Positions 1 through 8,180 of a stretch of DNA of 23,110 nt are shown in pieces (position 1 is the first letter of the stretch; each line of letters starts with the position of its first letter). Below the pieces are notes generated by a model. It saw only the letters and a program-made list of their open reading frames with translations. It ran no database searches and had not been told where the DNA came from. This DNA is from DASQBT01 sp035635075. GTDB taxonomy: Bacteria; Pseudomonadota; Gammaproteobacteria; Burkholderiales; Thiobacillaceae. Where the stretch lies: NCBI GenBank assembly GCA_035635075.1, contig DASQBT010000008.1, positions 1 to 23,110 of the forward strand, given 5' to 3'. A program made the position numbers and the translations under genes.

Positions 1-2
1 AA

Positions 3-1826
3 GCCAGCCTGCACGGCGCGCTGGGGGCCAATTGGCAGTGGGAGGGCTGGCTCGACAGTCTGCATGGCCGATCGACCACAAAATCGCCTTTGACCCTGAC
101 CTTGCGCGCACCTGCCAGGCTCGGCCTGAGTGCGCAGCGCCAGTCCCTGCAGTCCGTGCGGCTAAGCGTAAACGCGGCAGATGTCCGCATCGACAATCTG
201 CAGCTCGAGCATAAGCACATGGCGACCAAGGGCAGCGTGCGGGGCCTGCAATGGGCCGAGCTGGCCCCTTTTCTGCCGCCCACGTTGCCGGTGGAATCGG
301 ACTTGGTGGTGAATGGGGATTGGGATGTGAGCATGGACCCCGAGCTGAACGGGCGACTGACGCTGGGGAGGGCGTCGGGCGATATAAGCGTGAAGGAACC
401 GCGTCAGCCTCTGCAACTGAAAGTGCTGTTGCTGGCGTTGAATGCCCGGCAGGGTCAGGTCGAAGCGCACTTGGAGATGGAATCCGGCAAGGCGGGACAG
501 GTAAGCCTGAGCGGACGCATGCAATTGTCCGGCGAACCGTTCAAGACGACGTGGCGGCAGGCGCCCCTGGCGGTCAGCGGCAAGGCCAGCCTGCCCAGCC
601 TGGTGTTGCTGCGGCCTTGGCTGCCCGCCGGAACGCAGGTTGACGCTCGCGCCGGCGTGGCGTTCGAGGCCACGGGTACATGGGATCGACCCGAAGTGAA
701 CGGAAGCTTGAATCTGGACAAGCTGCAAGTGCGCGTGCTCGATCCGGGGGTACGGATTGTCGACGGCGAACTGGGCCTGACCCTCAAAGATCGAAAAATT
801 CAGGTGAACAAGGGCCTCATCAAGGGGCAGGACGGCCAGATCAAGCTCAGCGGCAGCGCGGATCTCAATCGTGATGACGCGCACCTGCAACTGGAATTCG
901 AGCGCTTCGCCGCTCTGCTGCAATCCGGCGCGCGCATGTGGGTGAGCGGGCCGGCCGGTCTGACGCTGCAGAAGCATCGTCTGGGTTTGAGCGGAACGCT
1001 GAAAGTGGACCGGGCGCGGATTGAGCAACTGGCCGGTACTCGCCCGCGCCTGTCGGAAGATGTGGTCGTTAAGGGTGCTCCTGCCGAAAAGACCAGGGGC
1101 AGCCTGGCATTCCCTCTCGATATGGCGCTCACGCTTGATCTCGGTGACGATGTCCTGTTCAAGGGTTATGGGCTGGACGGCAAACTGGCCGGGGCGCTGA
1201 TGTTCAAGTCCCGTGCGCCGGAGCCCCTGCAGGCCAGCGGCGCGATTCGGGTGGTGGAAGGCAACTATGTTGCCTACGGGCAGAAGCTGAAAATCAGCCA
1301 GGGCACGGTACGCTTCATCGGGCCGCTGAACAACCCCGGTCTGGACATGCTCGCCGTGCGCGAAACGGGCGAGATCACGGCGGGCGTCCAGGTTTCCGGC
1401 ACTGCGCGCAATCCCAGAGTCGCGCTTTACTCAAAGCCCGATATGCCGGACGCGGAAAAACTCTCCTGGCTGGTTTTCGGCCACGGCTTGTCCAAAGTCG
1501 GAGAACAGCAGTTCGGCCTGCTCCAGGTTGCGGCCAGCGCACTGCTGTCGCAGCGACAGTCGTCCAGCCTGCAGCGCGATATCGCCCAGCGGTTGGGCAT
1601 AGACACGTTCGATGTCCGCTCCGGTACGGGCGAGGACGTCGCCAGCACGGTGGTCAGCGTAGGCAAGCGGCTGTCATCCAAGGCGACGCTGAGCTACGAG
1701 CAGAGCCTGAATGGCTTGAGCGAGGTTGTGAAGGTGATCTATCAACTAAAACCGGCAATCCGGTTCGAAGCGTCAACCGGCAGCCAGAGCGGGTTTGATG
1801 CGTTTTACAGCCATGACTTCGAGTGA
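3..1826 (+). CDS. tamB: TamB-type translocation/assembly module protein, C-terminal part (5' end outside window)
   Basis: The reading frame is open from base 3 to a TGA at 1824-1826 (607 codons visible) and has no start in the window, so this is the C-terminal part of a longer protein. The repetitive beta-rich pattern of alternating hydrophobic and polar residues, with segments such as GRLTLGRASGDI and SGTARNPRVALYS, and the aromatic C-terminal end (FYSHDFE) match the TamB/DUF490 family. TamB is an inner-membrane-anchored periplasmic AsmA-like protein that works with TamA in outer-membrane protein assembly or phospholipid transport. The family-typical conserved C-terminal block (EKLSWLVFGHGLSK, then a segment on sequence-dependent beta strands) is present. 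The partner tamA would be expected upstream, outside the window. The family call is secure; the exact cargo is not shown by sequence. Confidence 0.9.
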   Translation, partial: ASLHGALGANWQWEGWLDSLHGRSTTKSPLTLTLRAPARLGLSAQRQSLQSVRLSVNAADVRIDNLQLEHKHMATKGSVRGLQWAELAPFLPPTLPVESDLVVNGDWDVSMDPELNGRLTLGRASGDISVKEPRQPLQLKVLLLALNARQGQVEAHLEMESGKAGQVSLSGRMQLSGEPFKTTWRQAPLAVSGKASLPSLVLLRPWLPAGTQVDARAGVAFEATGTWDRPEVNGSLNLDKLQVRVLDPGVRIVDGELGLTLKDRKIQVNKGLIKGQDGQIKLSGSADLNRDDAHLQLEFERFAALLQSGARMWVSGPAGLTLQKHRLGLSGTLKVDRARIEQLAGTRPRLSEDVVVKGAPAEKTRGSLAFPLDMALTLDLGDDVLFKGYGLDGKLAGALMFKSRAPEPLQASGAIRVVEGNYVAYGQKLKISQGTVRFIGPLNNPGLDMLAVRETGEITAGVQVSGTARNPRVALYSKPDMPDAEKLSWLVFGHGLSKVGEQQFGLLQVAASALLSQRQSSSLQRDIAQRLGIDTFDVRSGTGEDVASTVVSVGKRLSSKATLSYEQSLNGLSEVVKVIYQLKPAIRFEASTGSQSGFDAFYSHDFE

Positions 1827-1830
1827 AAGC

Positions 1831-1856
1831 TGCCGCGTGAGGCTGGCTCTGCGGCA
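1831..1856. terminator. Weak hairpin between convergent tamB and comF
   Basis: TGCCGC (1831-1836) and GCGGCA (1851-1856) form a perfect 6-bp inverted repeat with a 14-base loop. It lies in the 45-base gap between the stop codons of two convergent genes. No U-tract follows on either side, so intrinsic termination is only a possibility suggested by position. Confidence 0.25.
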
Positions 1857-1871
1857 CTCTCTCCGCGCGAG

Positions 1872-2573
1872 TCACGCCGTGCGCACGGCCCGGGCCATGA
1901 CCCAGCATTCCACTTCGTCGGCGCCAGCTTTCTTTAACACGGCGGCCAACTCGTTCAGGCTGCTGCCCGAGGTCATCACGTCGTCGACGATCGCGATGCG
2001 TTTGCTGCGGACGGCTTCTGTCCTGGCAGTGAACGCGCCGCGCAGATTCTTGCGCCGGTCCTTTAGCGGCAGGGCGGCCTGCGGCGGGGTATCGCGGATG
2101 CGCTGGCAGGCATCCCGATCCAGGGGCACACGGCATTGCGCCGAGATGATCCGCGCGAGTTCCAGGGCCTGATTGAACCCCCGCTCTTGGAGCCGGGCCG
2201 GATGCAGGGGCATGGGAACGAGCAGGTCCGGCATCGTATCGGGCAACACCTGGTCCAGCCAGATTTCGCCCAAGGCGGAGCCGACTTCCAGCCGATGGCC
2301 GTACTTGAGCGCCTGGATCATGCTCGCCACGGGAAAGTCATAGACCAGGGCAGCATGGGTGCGGTCAAACTCGGGAGGATGTCTCAAGCAAGGACCGCAA
2401 CGCTGACCATCCGGGCTGGACTGAGCGCATTGCGGACAGCGGTCTTGCCCAAGCCAGGGCAGGTCGGCATGGCAGGAGTCGCACAGATATCTGCCCTCGG
2501 TGGCCGCGCCGCACAGGAGACATCGGGGCGGGAAGAAGCGACTAAGGAATGAGCGGCTGTTCAATTTGAGCAA
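1872..2573 (-). CDS. comF: ComF family amidophosphoribosyltransferase-like protein
   Basis: A 233-residue protein with the two-part ComF layout. The N-terminal zinc-ribbon-like region has four CxxC pairs or partners (C18/C21, C31/C34, C46/C49, C59/C62). A type I phosphoribosyltransferase domain follows, with the PRPP-binding loop IVDDVMTSGSS at about 195-205 and the family motif RGFNQA at about 131-136. ComF proteins are linked to natural DNA uptake in several bacteria, but many carriers are not known to be competent, so the cellular role here is open. The start is uncertain. An in-frame stop lies two codons upstream of TTG 2573, no ATG or GTG occurs before the conserved PPRCLLC segment, and neither TTG (2573 or 2564) has a good ribosome binding site. 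It is convergent with tamB and divergent from the biotin unit. Confidence 0.9.
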   Translation of the reverse strand: MLKLNSRSFLSRFFPPRCLLCGAATEGRYLCDSCHADLPWLGQDRCPQCAQSSPDGQRCGPCLRHPPEFDRTHAALVYDFPVASMIQALKYGHRLEVGSALGEIWLDQVLPDTMPDLLVPMPLHPARLQERGFNQALELARIISAQCRVPLDRDACQRIRDTPPQAALPLKDRRKNLRGAFTARTEAVRSKRIAIVDDVMTSGSSLNELAAVLKKAGADEVECWVMARAVRTA

Positions 2574-2582
2574 GGCTTATTT

Positions 2583-2612
2583 TTGACAGCAAGCAGGGCT
2601 TGCAAGGATAAT
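2583..2612 (+). promoter_or_regulatory. Sigma70-type promoter with a spacer palindrome, upstream of the biotin gene unit
   Basis: A perfect -35 hexamer TTGACA (2583-2588) is followed by an 18-base spacer and a 5/6 -10 hexamer GATAAT (2607-2612). This puts transcription start near 2619, about 20 bases before the ATG at 2640. Inside the spacer lies the perfect inverted repeat GCAAGC-AGG-GCTTGC (2589-2603), ideally placed to be an operator. No repeat resembling the known BirA operator or BioR box was found. The bio genes are packed behind it without another obvious promoter, so it is the best candidate to drive the whole unit. Confidence 0.65.
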
Positions 2613-2639
2613 CCGGACGTCATTGTTCGGTATCTTCCA

Positions 2640-3098
2640 ATGAAGACCAAGCGCGTCATCGAGGGCAAGTCATCCCGCTTCGCCGCCCAGATTTTCAACA
2701 TCGCCAGCGTGACCGCCTTGTGCGCCGGCATGTCCGCCCTGGTGCTGGGCAAATTGCTGGTTGGGCACGAGATCGCGTTCTTGCCCATGGTGCTGTCCTT
2801 CCCGCCGCTCATGCTGTGGCTGGGGTTTTCAATATTCGTCTATGCCAGAGTGGCCCACCATCCCAATCCGCGCACGGTGCAGTACAACCGTTGGGCCGCT
2901 TACCGATTCTACGGCGCGACCGGCGCGCTGGTGGTTTTTGGCCAGGTTATCTATGAGGCATTCGATTCCTGGACCGGACTGCTCGCAGTCTGGGGGATAC
3001 TGTTCCTGACGGTTGTACCGGCCGGACTGTTCGCAATCTGGCGGGCGCAAAAGGAAGATTGGCAAGACCTGATCATTGAAACGGCAATCAACGAGTGA
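2640..3098 (+). CDS. Small integral membrane protein of unknown function, first gene of the biotin unit
   Basis: A 152-residue protein that I do not recognise as a named family. It has a short basic N-terminus (MKTKRVIEGK) and four hydrophobic stretches likely to be membrane helices, at roughly residues 15-38, 46-68, 87-108 and 110-131. It ends in a charged tail. The frame also extends up to a TTG at 2583, but that codon lies inside the -35 hexamer of a strong promoter, so ATG 2640 is preferred although it lacks a clear Shine-Dalgarno sequence. The stop is only four bases before bioB, so it is probably co-transcribed with the biotin genes. Co-transcription does not prove a biotin-related role. 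Confidence 0.75.
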   Translation: MKTKRVIEGKSSRFAAQIFNIASVTALCAGMSALVLGKLLVGHEIAFLPMVLSFPPLMLWLGFSIFVYARVAHHPNPRTVQYNRWAAYRFYGATGALVVFGQVIYEAFDSWTGLLAVWGILFLTVVPAGLFAIWRAQKEDWQDLIIETAINE

Positions 3099-3102
3099 AT
3101 CC

Positions 3103-4077
3103 ATGAACACGCGCAATAAAGCAGTTCACTTTCATGCACCGGCGCGAAGCGCTGTCACGGTGGACTCAGTCCTGACCTTGTTCGAAAAGCCTTTCAACGA
3201 TCTGCTGTTCGATGCACAGACCGTGCACCGCCAGCATTTTGACCCGAACAGGATCCAGTTGTCGCAACTGCTGTCGATCAAGACCGGCGGCTGCTCGGAG
3301 GATTGCGGCTACTGTTCCCAATCCGCCCGCTACGACACGGGTTTGGAAAAGCAGGGCTTGCTGGAACTGGATGCGGTGGTCCAAGCTGCACGGGCGGCGA
3401 AGGCGGCGGGGGCGAGCCGCTTCTGCATGGGCGCGGCGTGGCGCGGTCCCAAGCAAAAGGATCTGGAACCGGTGCTGGACATGGTGCGGGCAGTGAAAGC
3501 CCTGGGGCTGGAAACCTGCACCACGCTGGGGATGCTGAAGGAAGGCCAGGCCGAGCAGCTGAAACAGGCCGGACTGGATTACTACAACCACAACCTTGAC
3601 ACGGCGCCGGAGTTCTATGGCCAGATCGTGACGACCCACGATTATCAGGACCGGCTGGATACGCTGCATCAGGTGCGCGGCGCGGGCATTCATGTCTGCA
3701 GCGGTGGCATCGTGGGCATGGGGGAATCGCGCGCCCAACGCGCCGGGCTGATTGCCCAGCTCGCCAGTCTGGATCCGCCGCCTGAATCGGTCCCCATCAA
3801 CTTGTTGGTGCAGGTCGAAGGAACGCCTCTGAAGGGAGCCGAGGCGCTGGAACCGCTGGAGTTCGTGCGCACCATCGCGGTGGCCCGCATTGCCATGCCG
3901 ACATCCTACGTGCGTTTGTCCGCCGGCCGCCAGGAGATGAGCGAGACCATGCAGGCCTTGTGCTTTCTGGCGGGGGCGAACTCCATTTTCTATGGCGACA
4001 AGCTGCTGACCACCGGCAATCCGGAATGGGAACGGGATCAGGCGCTGTTTGAGAAGCTTGGCCTCAGTTCAACTTAG
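3103..4077 (+). CDS. bioB: Biotin synthase BioB
   Basis: Radical SAM enzyme that inserts sulfur into dethiobiotin to make biotin, the last step of the pathway. The 324-residue product carries the cluster motif CSEDCGYC (C64, C68, C71 bind the [4Fe-4S] cluster and SAM). The conserved cysteines for the sacrificial [2Fe-2S] cluster lie in FCMGAAW, ETCTTLGM and VCSGGIVG, and the conserved arginine is in YVRLSAGR. Length is usual for the family. ATG 3103 is chosen over the upstream TTG at 3076, which would overlap the preceding gene and add residues not typical of BioB. It sits four bases after the membrane protein gene and three bases before bioF. Confidence 0.97.
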   Translation: MNTRNKAVHFHAPARSAVTVDSVLTLFEKPFNDLLFDAQTVHRQHFDPNRIQLSQLLSIKTGGCSEDCGYCSQSARYDTGLEKQGLLELDAVVQAARAAKAAGASRFCMGAAWRGPKQKDLEPVLDMVRAVKALGLETCTTLGMLKEGQAEQLKQAGLDYYNHNLDTAPEFYGQIVTTHDYQDRLDTLHQVRGAGIHVCSGGIVGMGESRAQRAGLIAQLASLDPPPESVPINLLVQVEGTPLKGAEALEPLEFVRTIAVARIAMPTSYVRLSAGRQEMSETMQALCFLAGANSIFYGDKLLTTGNPEWERDQALFEKLGLSST

Positions 4078-4080
4078 CCA

Positions 4081-5250
4081 ATGTCGCATCGTCAGCTTGC
4101 CCGGCTCGCCCAACAACTGGCCGGGCTGAAAGCGGATTCCCTGTTGCGCTCGCGCCGCCTGCTGGAGTCGCCCCAGGGCGTGCGGGTAAAGGTGGACGGT
4201 CGGAATGTCGTTTCGTTTTGCAGCAACGACTATATGGGATTGGCCGCTGACCCGGCCCTCGTCCTTGCCGTTCAGCAAGCAGCAGGGCAGATGGGCGTCG
4301 GGGCGGGAGCGTCGCATCTGATCACCGGCCATCATCGCGCCCATCAGGATTTCGAGCAGGCCTTCGCCGCCTTCGTCGGCATGCCGGCAGCCTTGCTGTT
4401 TTCCACCGGCTACATGGCCAGTCTGGGGGTGATACCCGCTCTGATCGGCCGCCACGGCGAGGTGTTCGCTGACAAGCTGAACCATGCCTCGCTCAATGAC
4501 GCAGTCGGGCTGTCGGGCGCGAAGTTCTCCCGCTATGCCCATGGCAGCGTGGACGCGTTGTGCGGCATGCTGGAGAAGTCCGCGAGCCGCGAGAAATTGA
4601 TCGTGACGGACACCGTCTTCAGCATGGATGGTGACCTGGCGCCGATTGATGCGCTGCTGGCGCTGGCGGAAGAATTTGATGCCTGGCTCTATCTGGATGA
4701 TGCCCACGGCTTCGGCGTGCTGGGCGAGCGCGGCGAGGGCGCGCTGAGCGCTGCTGCCAGGGGATCGGATCGGGTCATCTACCTGGCGACGCTGGGCAAG
4801 GGCGCAGGCGTTTTCGGCGCCGCGGTAGCGGCGCATGCAACGGTGATCGACTGGCTAATCAACCGGGCCCGCACCTACATTTACACCACCGCCGCTCCGC
4901 CCCTGCTGGGGGCGGCGCTGAGCGCGAGCCTGCGCCTGATTGCGGCAGGCGATGCACGGCGCAAGCGATTGCAGCGCAACATCGACCGACTGCGGACGGG
5001 CTTGCACGGACTCGACGGCTGGGCCCTGATGAATTCGTCTACGCCCATTCAGCCGCTGCTGGTGGGTGAGAATCAAGCTGCCCTGGCTTTGTCGCAGCAA
5101 CTGCTTGAATACGGCCTGCTGGTTCCTGCCATCCGCACGCCCACCGTACCCAGGGGCACGGCGCGCCTGCGGATTTCCCTGTCCGCCGCACACACGGATG
5201 AAGATTTGGGAGCCCTGATCGGCGCCCTGCTGGAATTGAATCGTGACTGA
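4081..5250 (+). CDS. bioF: 8-amino-7-oxononanoate synthase BioF
   Basis: PLP-dependent alpha-oxoamine synthase that condenses pimeloyl-ACP (or -CoA) with L-alanine to give 8-amino-7-oxononanoate (KAPA). The 389 residues show the family features: FCSNDYMGL near 46-54, GAGASHLITG near 74-83, histidine H135 that stacks on PLP, DDAHGFGVLG at 206-215 (D206 and H209), and the Schiff-base lysine K240 in ATLGKGAG. The ATG at 4081 lies three bases after the bioB stop. The 3' end overlaps bioH by 8 bases, which suggests translational coupling. Confidence 0.97.
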   Translation: MSHRQLARLAQQLAGLKADSLLRSRRLLESPQGVRVKVDGRNVVSFCSNDYMGLAADPALVLAVQQAAGQMGVGAGASHLITGHHRAHQDFEQAFAAFVGMPAALLFSTGYMASLGVIPALIGRHGEVFADKLNHASLNDAVGLSGAKFSRYAHGSVDALCGMLEKSASREKLIVTDTVFSMDGDLAPIDALLALAEEFDAWLYLDDAHGFGVLGERGEGALSAAARGSDRVIYLATLGKGAGVFGAAVAAHATVIDWLINRARTYIYTTAAPPLLGAALSASLRLIAAGDARRKRLQRNIDRLRTGLHGLDGWALMNSSTPIQPLLVGENQAALALSQQLLEYGLLVPAIRTPTVPRGTARLRISLSAAHTDEDLGALIGALLELNRD

Positions 5251-5974
5251 ATTGGTGTTGCTGCACGGCTGGGGTACTCACCCAGTGATATGGGAGCCGC
5301 TGCTTGAGCATCTGCCCGGTGATTGGTCGGTCCACAATCTGCCGCTCCCGGGTTACGCGGGCGCCAATGCTGCGTCACCCTATGAACTGGAAGCCTTGGC
5401 GGATGCGCTGGCGCCTCGGCTGCCTGACTACGCGCTGCTGGTTGGCTGGTCATTGGGCGGCTTGGTGGCGCTGTTGATTGCGCGGCGCTGGCGGGAGAAG
5501 TCGCGTGGCCTGGTATTGATCGGCGCAACCCCCTGTTTCGTGATGCGGCCGGGATGGCCTCATGCGGTGGCGCAAGAAGTGTTTGCCGGGTTTGCGCAAA
5601 GCCTGGCGCAGGACTATGCAGACACGCTGAGGCGCTTTCTTGCTTTGCAGGCTCAGGGCTCGGACTCGGTCCGTACGGTGCTCAAGCTCTTGCGTGAGCG
5701 CCTCCTCGCCCAGCCTCGGCCGCAGGACGCCGTGCTGGAGGCGGGACTGGCTATCCTGCAGGAAACGGACCTGCGCGGCAGCCTCGATCTTGCGGTACCC
5801 CTCACCCTGGTGCATGGTTCCGGCGACAAGCTGGCGCCACTTGCGGCGGCTCGTTGGCTGGCGCAACACGTACATAGCGCCGAGCTTCGAGTAATTGACG
5901 GAGCGGGACATGCCCCGTTTCTGTCGCACCCGGCCGAGGTGGCAGAAATTATCCGGGCGGCTGCCGGTGGCTGA
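5243..5974 (+). CDS. bioH: Pimeloyl-ACP methyl ester carboxylesterase BioH
   Basis: Alpha/beta hydrolase of 243 residues that removes the methyl group from pimeloyl-ACP methyl ester, ending the BioC-started disguised fatty-acid route. It begins directly with the oxyanion-hole region (LLHGWGTHPVIW). It has the nucleophile elbow GWSLGG with Ser70, the acid residue in VHGSGDKLAP and the catalytic histidine in GAGHAPFLSHP. Start is a GTG at 5243, inside the end of bioF (8-base overlap). The product is in the expected length range (E. coli BioH is about 256). Position between bioF and bioC confirms the assignment over other esterases. Confidence 0.95.
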   Translation: MTELVLLHGWGTHPVIWEPLLEHLPGDWSVHNLPLPGYAGANAASPYELEALADALAPRLPDYALLVGWSLGGLVALLIARRWREKSRGLVLIGATPCFVMRPGWPHAVAQEVFAGFAQSLAQDYADTLRRFLALQAQGSDSVRTVLKLLRERLLAQPRPQDAVLEAGLAILQETDLRGSLDLAVPLTLVHGSGDKLAPLAAARWLAQHVHSAELRVIDGAGHAPFLSHPAEVAEIIRAAAGG

Positions 5975-6872
5975 GGAGTTTCGCCTGGACAAGCGCGAAC
6001 TGCGCCGGGCTTTTGAGCGCGCCGCAGCGGAATACGACGCGCATGCGGCGTTGCAGCGGGAAATTTGCGATCGCCTGACCCAGCGCCTCGATTACCTGAA
6101 GCTCGCGCCCGTGCGGATACTCGACGCAGGGTGCGGAACGGGCTACGCGTCGCGCAGCCTTTTGCGCCATTTTCCAAAGGCCGAGCTGCTGACCATGGAT
6201 CTAGCGCCAGCCATGCTGCGGCTGGCGCGGGGGCAAACATCGTGGTGGGAACGTCCTTGGCAGAGCCTGAGAAAACCCGCTTCGAGCTACGTATGCGGCG
6301 ACCTGGAACGGCTGCCATTGAAGGCATCGACAGTGGACTTTGTCTGGTCCAGCCTTGCTTTCCAATGGGTAGGCGACTTGGCGGCGACCTTGCGCGAGTT
6401 ATACCGGATCCAGAAGCCTGGGGGTGCCATTTTGTTTTCCACCTTTGGACCGGATACGCTGAAGGAATTGCGCGCGGTATTTACCCTCGTAGATGAACGG
6501 CCCCACGTGAGCCGTTTCACAGATATGCACGACATAGGCGATATGCTTGTCCATGCGGGATACCAGAACCCGGTGATGGAAATGGAACACATCACGCTTA
6601 CGTACGACAATCTCAAGGCATTGATGCAGGACATCAAACGCATCGGTGCCCACAACGCATCGGCAGACCGGCCGCGCGGCATGCTGGGACGGGGAGCTTG
6701 GCAACGGCTGGAGCAAGGCTACGAACGGTATCGCAGGGAAGGTCGTCTGCCCGCGACCTATGAAGTGGTCTATGGGCACGCCTGGGTGGGGGACAAGACC
6801 CAGCGCACCGACGGCCAGCAGATTGTTCATCTTGATATCCAACGGCGTCGCTCCGCCAGGGGACTGAGATGA
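5967..6872 (+). CDS. bioC: Malonyl-ACP O-methyltransferase BioC
   Basis: SAM-dependent methyltransferase that methylates malonyl-ACP so it can be elongated to pimeloyl-ACP methyl ester. The 301-residue product contains the BioC N-terminal block RRAFERAAAEYDAHA, SAM motif I ILDAGCGTG at 51-59, and the family-typical DERPHVSRF segment. I chose GTG 5967, which overlaps the bioH stop by 8 bases exactly as bioH overlaps bioF. Earlier in-frame starts would extend far into bioH. The 3' end overlaps bioD by four bases (ATGA). With about 50 residues beyond the E. coli protein it has a longer middle and C-terminus (for example around 95-110), as seen in other betaproteobacterial BioC proteins. Confidence 0.93.
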   Translation: MAEEFRLDKRELRRAFERAAAEYDAHAALQREICDRLTQRLDYLKLAPVRILDAGCGTGYASRSLLRHFPKAELLTMDLAPAMLRLARGQTSWWERPWQSLRKPASSYVCGDLERLPLKASTVDFVWSSLAFQWVGDLAATLRELYRIQKPGGAILFSTFGPDTLKELRAVFTLVDERPHVSRFTDMHDIGDMLVHAGYQNPVMEMEHITLTYDNLKALMQDIKRIGAHNASADRPRGMLGRGAWQRLEQGYERYRREGRLPATYEVVYGHAWVGDKTQRTDGQQIVHLDIQRRRSARGLR

Positions 6873-7558
6873 ATGGATTCTTCATAACCGGGACGGACAC
6901 GGGTGTGGGGAAAACGCTGGTCAGCGCGGGGCTCATTCACAAACTGGTTGCGAGCGGCTGGCGGGTGGCAGGTATGAAGCCGGTCGCGACCGGATGCAAA
7001 TGGAAAGGCGGCGTGCTGCGCAGCGAAGACGCCGATCTCTTGATCGCCGAGGCTAACGTTAAGGCTCCCTATGACTGGGTGAACCCCTATGCGTATGAGC
7101 CGCCCATTGCGCCTAACATTGCGGCCAAGCAACTTCGCAGCTACATCAGTCTCGCGCATATCGCCGATTGCAAGGCGCGATTGCTACAAATGGCTGATAT
7201 GGTTGTCGTTGAGGGCGTAGGCGGATTCCGAGTCCCCTTGAATGATGATCAGGACGCCGCCCATATGGCGCTGATGCTTGGTTTGCCGGTCATTCTGGTT
7301 GTGGGTTTGCGCCTGGGTTGCCTCAATCACGCGCTGATGAGCGCCGAAGCCATACAAATGCGCGGGCTGAAATTATCGGGCTGGATCGGCAATCGAATCG
7401 ACCCGGGGATGACGCATATGGAACCCAACCTGGACACCTTGCGCCGGCGATTGACCGTTCCCTGCCTGGGCGTTGTTCCACTCGTGGTGCCGGCGCTGCC
7501 AGAACAGATAGCCCCGTTTTTGGAAATTAATTCAGTATTTCAGAATACAGTAACATAA
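6869..7558 (+). CDS. bioD: Dethiobiotin synthetase BioD
   Basis: ATP-dependent enzyme that closes the ureido ring of 7,8-diaminopelargonic acid with CO2 to give dethiobiotin. The 229 residues start with the P-loop GTDTGVGKT (8-16). They also carry the substrate lysine K37 in GMKPVATG, D54 in SEDADLL, E115 in VEGVGG, and the usual late block on the NRIDP segment. ATG overlaps the bioC stop (ATGA). It is the last gene of the unit. BioA, which makes its substrate, is not in this window. The extreme 3' end and the sequence after it turn noticeably AT-rich. Confidence 0.97.
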   Translation: MNGFFITGTDTGVGKTLVSAGLIHKLVASGWRVAGMKPVATGCKWKGGVLRSEDADLLIAEANVKAPYDWVNPYAYEPPIAPNIAAKQLRSYISLAHIADCKARLLQMADMVVVEGVGGFRVPLNDDQDAAHMALMLGLPVILVVGLRLGCLNHALMSAEAIQMRGLKLSGWIGNRIDPGMTHMEPNLDTLRRRLTVPCLGVVPLVVPALPEQIAPFLEINSVFQNTVT

Positions 7559-7601
7559 GAATCTTAAATCGATAAATCAATCACTTATCTAGCAAAAAAG
7601 C

Positions 7602-7631
7602 TTGTCGCTATCCACCTCGCCGGTGTAAAGT
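7602..7631 (+). promoter_or_regulatory. Possible promoter for the aa3 oxidase gene group
   Basis: TTGTCG (7602-7607, 4/6 to the -35 consensus) and TAAAGT (7626-7631, 4/6 to the -10 consensus) are separated by 18 bases. They lie in the 107-base gap between bioD and the DUF2244 gene. The preceding 45 bases are AT-rich. The match is modest and serves only as a candidate. No clear terminator for the biotin unit was seen in the gap. Confidence 0.3.
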
Positions 7632-7665
7632 CGCGGCTTCATGTCGCGCGTGGTGGATTGAGTTA

Positions 7666-8151
7666 ATGGCGGTGGTCGTGCAAAGTCGTGGCGAGCTTGG
7701 CCATTCAGGGACTTGCCGGTTTGAGTCCCGTCCGAATTGTTCTCTTCCTGGTGCATCACGCAAGTTGGCCTTCTGGATTATTGCCACGGTCAGCCTGGGG
7801 ATTGCCGGTGGATTTTGCCTGGTGGGTTGCTGGCCGGTGATGCCTTTTGCCGGCCTGGAAGTGGGCGTGCTCGCTTGGGCTTTTGATGCGATCGGGCGGC
7901 GCGAGTCGGATTACGAAGACTTGGTCATAGAGCGGGACCGGGTGAGCATCATGACCAGGCGCGAAGGCAGGGTGGAAAAACGTGAGCTCAATGCGCTGTG
8001 GACCCAGGTCCGGGTGGAATGCGAACGGCCTGGAGTGAATTGCCGGCTGCTGATTCGCTCGCAGGGCTTGGATACCGAGGTGGGGCGCCACCTGAGTGAC
8101 GAAGGGCGCATTGAATTGGCTCAGGTGCTGAGCAAACAGTTGTCAGGTTGA
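7666..8151 (+). CDS. DUF2244 family membrane protein
   Basis: A 161-residue protein with two adjacent hydrophobic helices (about 34-52 and 58-75) joined by the family-typical WPVMPFAGLE segment, preceded by the RPNCSLPG motif and followed by a soluble C-terminal beta-rich domain (DYEDLVIERDRVSIMTR). This layout matches DUF2244, a family of unknown function that often lies next to cytochrome c oxidase genes in alpha- and betaproteobacteria. The ATG at 7666 has a GGTGG nine bases upstream. It lies 29 bases before coxB, suggesting co-expression. A role in oxidase biogenesis is only inferred from position. Confidence 0.85.
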   Translation: MAVVVQSRGELGHSGTCRFESRPNCSLPGASRKLAFWIIATVSLGIAGGFCLVGCWPVMPFAGLEVGVLAWAFDAIGRRESDYEDLVIERDRVSIMTRREGRVEKRELNALWTQVRVECERPGVNCRLLIRSQGLDTEVGRHLSDEGRIELAQVLSKQLSG

Positions 8152-8180
8152 CATACACAAATAGACAAGGTGGGGGAGAA

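Noticed and set aside
162..1028. Long leftward open frame opposite tamB (288 codons)
   Set aside because: It lies fully within the tamB coding region, has a repetitive Gln/Arg/His-rich composition typical of antisense shadows of GC-rich genes, and no known domain.
7535..7548. GTATT-TCAG-AATAC hairpin at the end of bioD as a terminator
   Set aside because: It lies inside the coding sequence, the stem is short and AT-rich, and no T-tract follows.
7565..7590. AT-rich ATCAA-containing stretch before the DUF2244 gene as an FNR/ANR site
   Set aside because: Only the right half-site is present; the expected left TTGAT at four-base spacing is missing.
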